Of a DNA stretch of 64,000 bases, positions 62,029 to 64,000 are shown piece after piece. The position numbers were made by a program, and so were the translations under genes. Source of the DNA: Ideonella benzenivorans. GTDB lineage: Bacteria; Pseudomonadota; Gammaproteobacteria; Burkholderiales; Burkholderiaceae_C. The stretch is from assembly GCF_020387415.1 (NCBI RefSeq), contig NZ_JAGWCB010000006.1:186001-250000 (forward strand), read 5' to 3'. The notes beneath the pieces were generated by a model. That model was given only the letters and a program-made list of their open reading frames with translations. It was not told where the DNA came from and ran no database searches. How positions within the stretch are numbered: the stretch's first letter is position 1; each line of letters begins with the position of its first letter.

Positions 62029-63342
62029 ATGGTCCCGTCCTCCCTTCAAGAACTGCTGTCGCACGACCGCACCCTGCTGCTGCAGGGGCCCATGGGGCCG
62101 TTCTTTGCCCAGCTGGCCCAGGTGCTGCGGGCGCATGGGCAGCAGGTCTGGAAGGTGAACTTCAACGGTGGAGACGAGTTCTTCTTCCCGCCGGCGGAAG
62201 GTGTGCTCCGCTTCGATCGCCCGGGCGCCGAGTGGTCTGAGTACCTGCGTGGCCTGCTGCAGACCCGCGCGATCGACGCCATCGTGCTGTTCGGCCAGAC
62301 CCGACGCCTGCACGAACAGGCCCTGGCACTGGCCACTTCGCTGGGGGTGCGGGTGTTCGTCTTCGAGGAAGGCTACCTGCGGCCGGATTACGTCACGCTG
62401 GAGGTGGGCGGCGTCAACGCCGACTCCTCCCTGCCGCGCGACACCGCCTTCTACCGGGCCCAGGAGCGCCAGGACGAGCCCGATCCCCTGCCCACCGGGC
62501 AGAACTTCTGGGGGGTGGCCGAACTGGCGATGCGCTACAGCTGGGCCCTGTGGCGTGCCCGGGCGCAGTTCCCCCATTACGAACACCACCGTTGCCTGCA
62601 CCCGGTGCGCGAAGGCAGCCGCTGGCTGCTGGGGGGCTGGCGCAAGTGGCGCAGCCGCTGGACGGAGCGCCACATGCAGGCCCAGCTGAGCGACCCGGCC
62701 TGCCGCAAACGCTACTTCCTGGTGCCGCTGCAGGTGCACAACGATGCCCAGATCGTGCGCCACTCCCGCTTTGGCTCGGTGGCCGAGTTCATCGTCGAGG
62801 TGCTGGAGTCCTTCGCCCAGCATGCGCCGCAGGACCAGCTGCTGGTCTTCAAGCACCACCCGCTGGACCGGCCCTACAACGACTACCGGGCCCTGATCCG
62901 CGACCATGCCGCGCGGCTGGGGCTGGACGGGCGGGTGCACTACCTGCACGACCAGCATCTGCCGACCCTGCTGCGCTTCGCCCGCGGGGTGGTGACGGTC
63001 AACAGCACCACGGGTCTGCAGTCGCTCTACCACGGCACGCCGGTGGTGACGCTGGGCGAGTGCTTCTATGCCGTGCCTGGCCTGGTGCACGCGGGGCCGC
63101 TGGAGACCTTCTGGCGGCAGCCCGGGCGGGTCAACCGCCCCTTGTTCCTGAAGTTCCGCGCCCACGTGCTGCGCGAAACCCAGCTCAACGCCAGCTTCTA
63201 CGCCGCGGCGCCCGGCTTGCCGGACATCGGCGCGGTGCTCAGCACCGGTGACAGCCGCCGCCGTGCGCTGGCCTCGTCCACGCCCAGCGCCGCCGACCAG
63301 GCGGCCAGTTGGTCCTCGCCCACTGCGCCCACATTGAAGTAG
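62029..63342 (+). CDS. kpsS: Capsule Kdo-linker transferase KpsS, extended C-terminus
   Basis: KpsS adds the first Kdo to the lipid anchor of group 2 capsules. The 437-residue product has LLLQGPMGPFFAQLAQVLR near the start, VFVFEEGYLRPDYVTLE near residue 115, FKHHPLDRPYNDYRALI and VTVNSTTGLQSLYHGTPVV, all typical. It is longer than the usual 390-410: the last 48 residues or so are encoded antisense to the end of metH and are low-complexity (Ser/Ala/Thr-rich). The natural end is probably close to NASFYAAAPGL. ATG 62029 is used; kpsC ends 118 bp upstream, so a separate promoter is possible. Confidence 0.92.
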   Translation: MVPSSLQELLSHDRTLLLQGPMGPFFAQLAQVLRAHGQQVWKVNFNGGDEFFFPPAEGVLRFDRPGAEWSEYLRGLLQTRAIDAIVLFGQTRRLHEQALALATSLGVRVFVFEEGYLRPDYVTLEVGGVNADSSLPRDTAFYRAQERQDEPDPLPTGQNFWGVAELAMRYSWALWRARAQFPHYEHHRCLHPVREGSRWLLGGWRKWRSRWTERHMQAQLSDPACRKRYFLVPLQVHNDAQIVRHSRFGSVAEFIVEVLESFAQHAPQDQLLVFKHHPLDRPYNDYRALIRDHAARLGLDGRVHYLHDQHLPTLLRFARGVVTVNSTTGLQSLYHGTPVVTLGECFYAVPGLVHAGPLETFWRQPGRVNRPLFLKFRAHVLRETQLNASFYAAAPGLPDIGAVLSTGDSRRRALASSTPSAADQAASWSSPTAPTLK

Positions 63343-64000
63343 GCCGCCTGTGGGTGGGCCAGGTAGAAGCCGCTGACGCTGGCGGCCGGCGTCATCGCCA
63401 TGCTTTCGGTCAGGCCCATGCCGATCGCCTCGGCCTGCAGCACGCGGAACATGTCGGCCTTGACGCCGTGGTCCGGGCAGGCCGGGTAGCCCGGCGCCGG
63501 GCGGATGCCCTGGTACTTCTCGGCGATCAACTCGGCATTGCTCAGCGCTTCCTGCGGCGCGTAGCCCCAGAGCTCGGTGCGCACCCGCTGGTGCAGGCGC
63601 TCGGCAAAGGCCTCGGCCAGGCGGTCGGCCAGGGCCTTGAGCAGGATGGCGTTGTAGTCGTCGTGCGCGGCCTCGAACTCGGCCGCCTTCTGGTCGGCAC
63701 CCAGGCCGGCCGTCACCGCGAACAGGCCGATGTGGTCGGCGCCCTGGCCCTTGGGGGCGATGAAGTCGGCCAGGGAGCGGTTGGGGCGGGGCACGCCGTC
63801 GATCACCGGGCGCTCCTGCTGCTGGCGCAGCGGGGCCCAGCGCATCAGCACCTCCTGCCGGGTCTCGTCGCGGTAGATCTCGATCACGTCGTCGTCCACC
63901 GTGTTGGCCGGGTAGAAGGCCAGCACGCCGTTGGCCTGCAGCCAGCGGCCGTCGATCAGGCGCTTGAGCATGGCCTGGCCATCGGCCAGGACCTTGCGGG
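63198..64000 (-). CDS. metH: B12-dependent methionine synthase, C-terminal activation domain (5' part outside window)
   Basis: Only the C-terminal 267 residues are present; the frame is open to the right edge. This is the AdoMet-binding reactivation domain: GVLAFYPANTVDDDVIEIY, LADFIAPKGQGADHIGLFAV, RPAPGYPACPDH and LTESMAMTPAASVSGFYLAH are diagnostic. It reactivates the cobalamin cofactor by reductive methylation. The gene is convergent with kpsS, and the 3' ends overlap by 145 bp. The last dozen residues after RRRLSPVL extend beyond the usual MetH end. It marks the right border of the capsule locus. Confidence 0.95.
   Translation of the reverse strand, partial: RKVLADGQAMLKRLIDGRWLQANGVLAFYPANTVDDDVIEIYRDETRQEVLMRWAPLRQQQERPVIDGVPRPNRSLADFIAPKGQGADHIGLFAVTAGLGADQKAAEFEAAHDDYNAILLKALADRLAEAFAERLHQRVRTELWGYAPQEALSNAELIAEKYQGIRPAPGYPACPDHGVKADMFRVLQAEAIGMGLTESMAMTPAASVSGFYLAHPQAAYFNVGAVGEDQLAAWSAALGVDEASARRRLSPVLSTAPMSGKPGAAA

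Overview
The window is very GC-rich, gene-dense DNA from what looks like a betaproteobacterium of the order Burkholderiales (Rubrivivax/Leptothrix/Ideonella-like). That placement rests on gene content and codon use only: a glnK-amtB pair next to a gshA of the type found outside enterics, comM, Kup, a cysD-cysNC arrangement and a CG-rich intergenic hairpin repeat. No rRNA, tRNA, CRISPR array or intact insertion sequence was seen.

Layout. (1) 0-9.2 kb is housekeeping: the end of a glycine-zipper membrane protein, then on the minus strand benE, kup, gshA, amtB and glnK, with a sigma-54 promoter and an NtrC-like site in front of glnK, then divergent comM. (2) 9.3-63.3 kb is one large surface-polysaccharide locus of the ABC-transporter (group 2 capsule, Kps) type. 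kpsM-kpsT-kpsE-kpsD lie on the left (14.2-18.6 kb) and kpsC-kpsS on the right (59.8-63.3 kb). (3) At the right edge the C-terminal activation domain of B12-dependent methionine synthase (metH) runs in from the other strand.

Between the export genes lie about 13 glycosyltransferase genes (GT2, GT4-like, GT29, GT31, GT61 x3, GT90, several of them fusions) and five sulfotransferase genes carrying six sulfotransferase domains. Sugar-nucleotide genes are manC for GDP-mannose, a UDP-glucuronate 4-epimerase, rmlACBD for dTDP-rhamnose, and a DegT aminotransferase with a WbqC-like and a FemAB-like protein. Four proteins have no assigned function. Most plus-strand genes are linked by ATGA/TGATG overlaps, so they probably form long translationally coupled operons. 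Six genes (GT90, one sulfotransferase, wbqC, one GT61, cysNC, cysD) lie on the minus strand.

The genes read together as a sulfated-capsule factory. CysD and CysNC make PAPS, the sulfotransferases spend it on the glycan, and CysQ destroys the inhibitory product PAP. KpsC/KpsS build the Kdo linker on the lipid anchor and KpsMTED export the polymer. No sulfite-producing or sulfite-reducing gene (cysH, cysIJ) is present, which supports a dedicated PAPS supply. Two further oddities stand out. CysD is in frame with a degenerate IS630-transposase-like DNA-binding domain. Small accessory modules (a GW-type beta module, a DUF4214-like module, an HY-G repeat, coiled coils) are shared between glycosyltransferases, sulfotransferases and unclassified proteins, as if the enzymes dock on a common scaffold.
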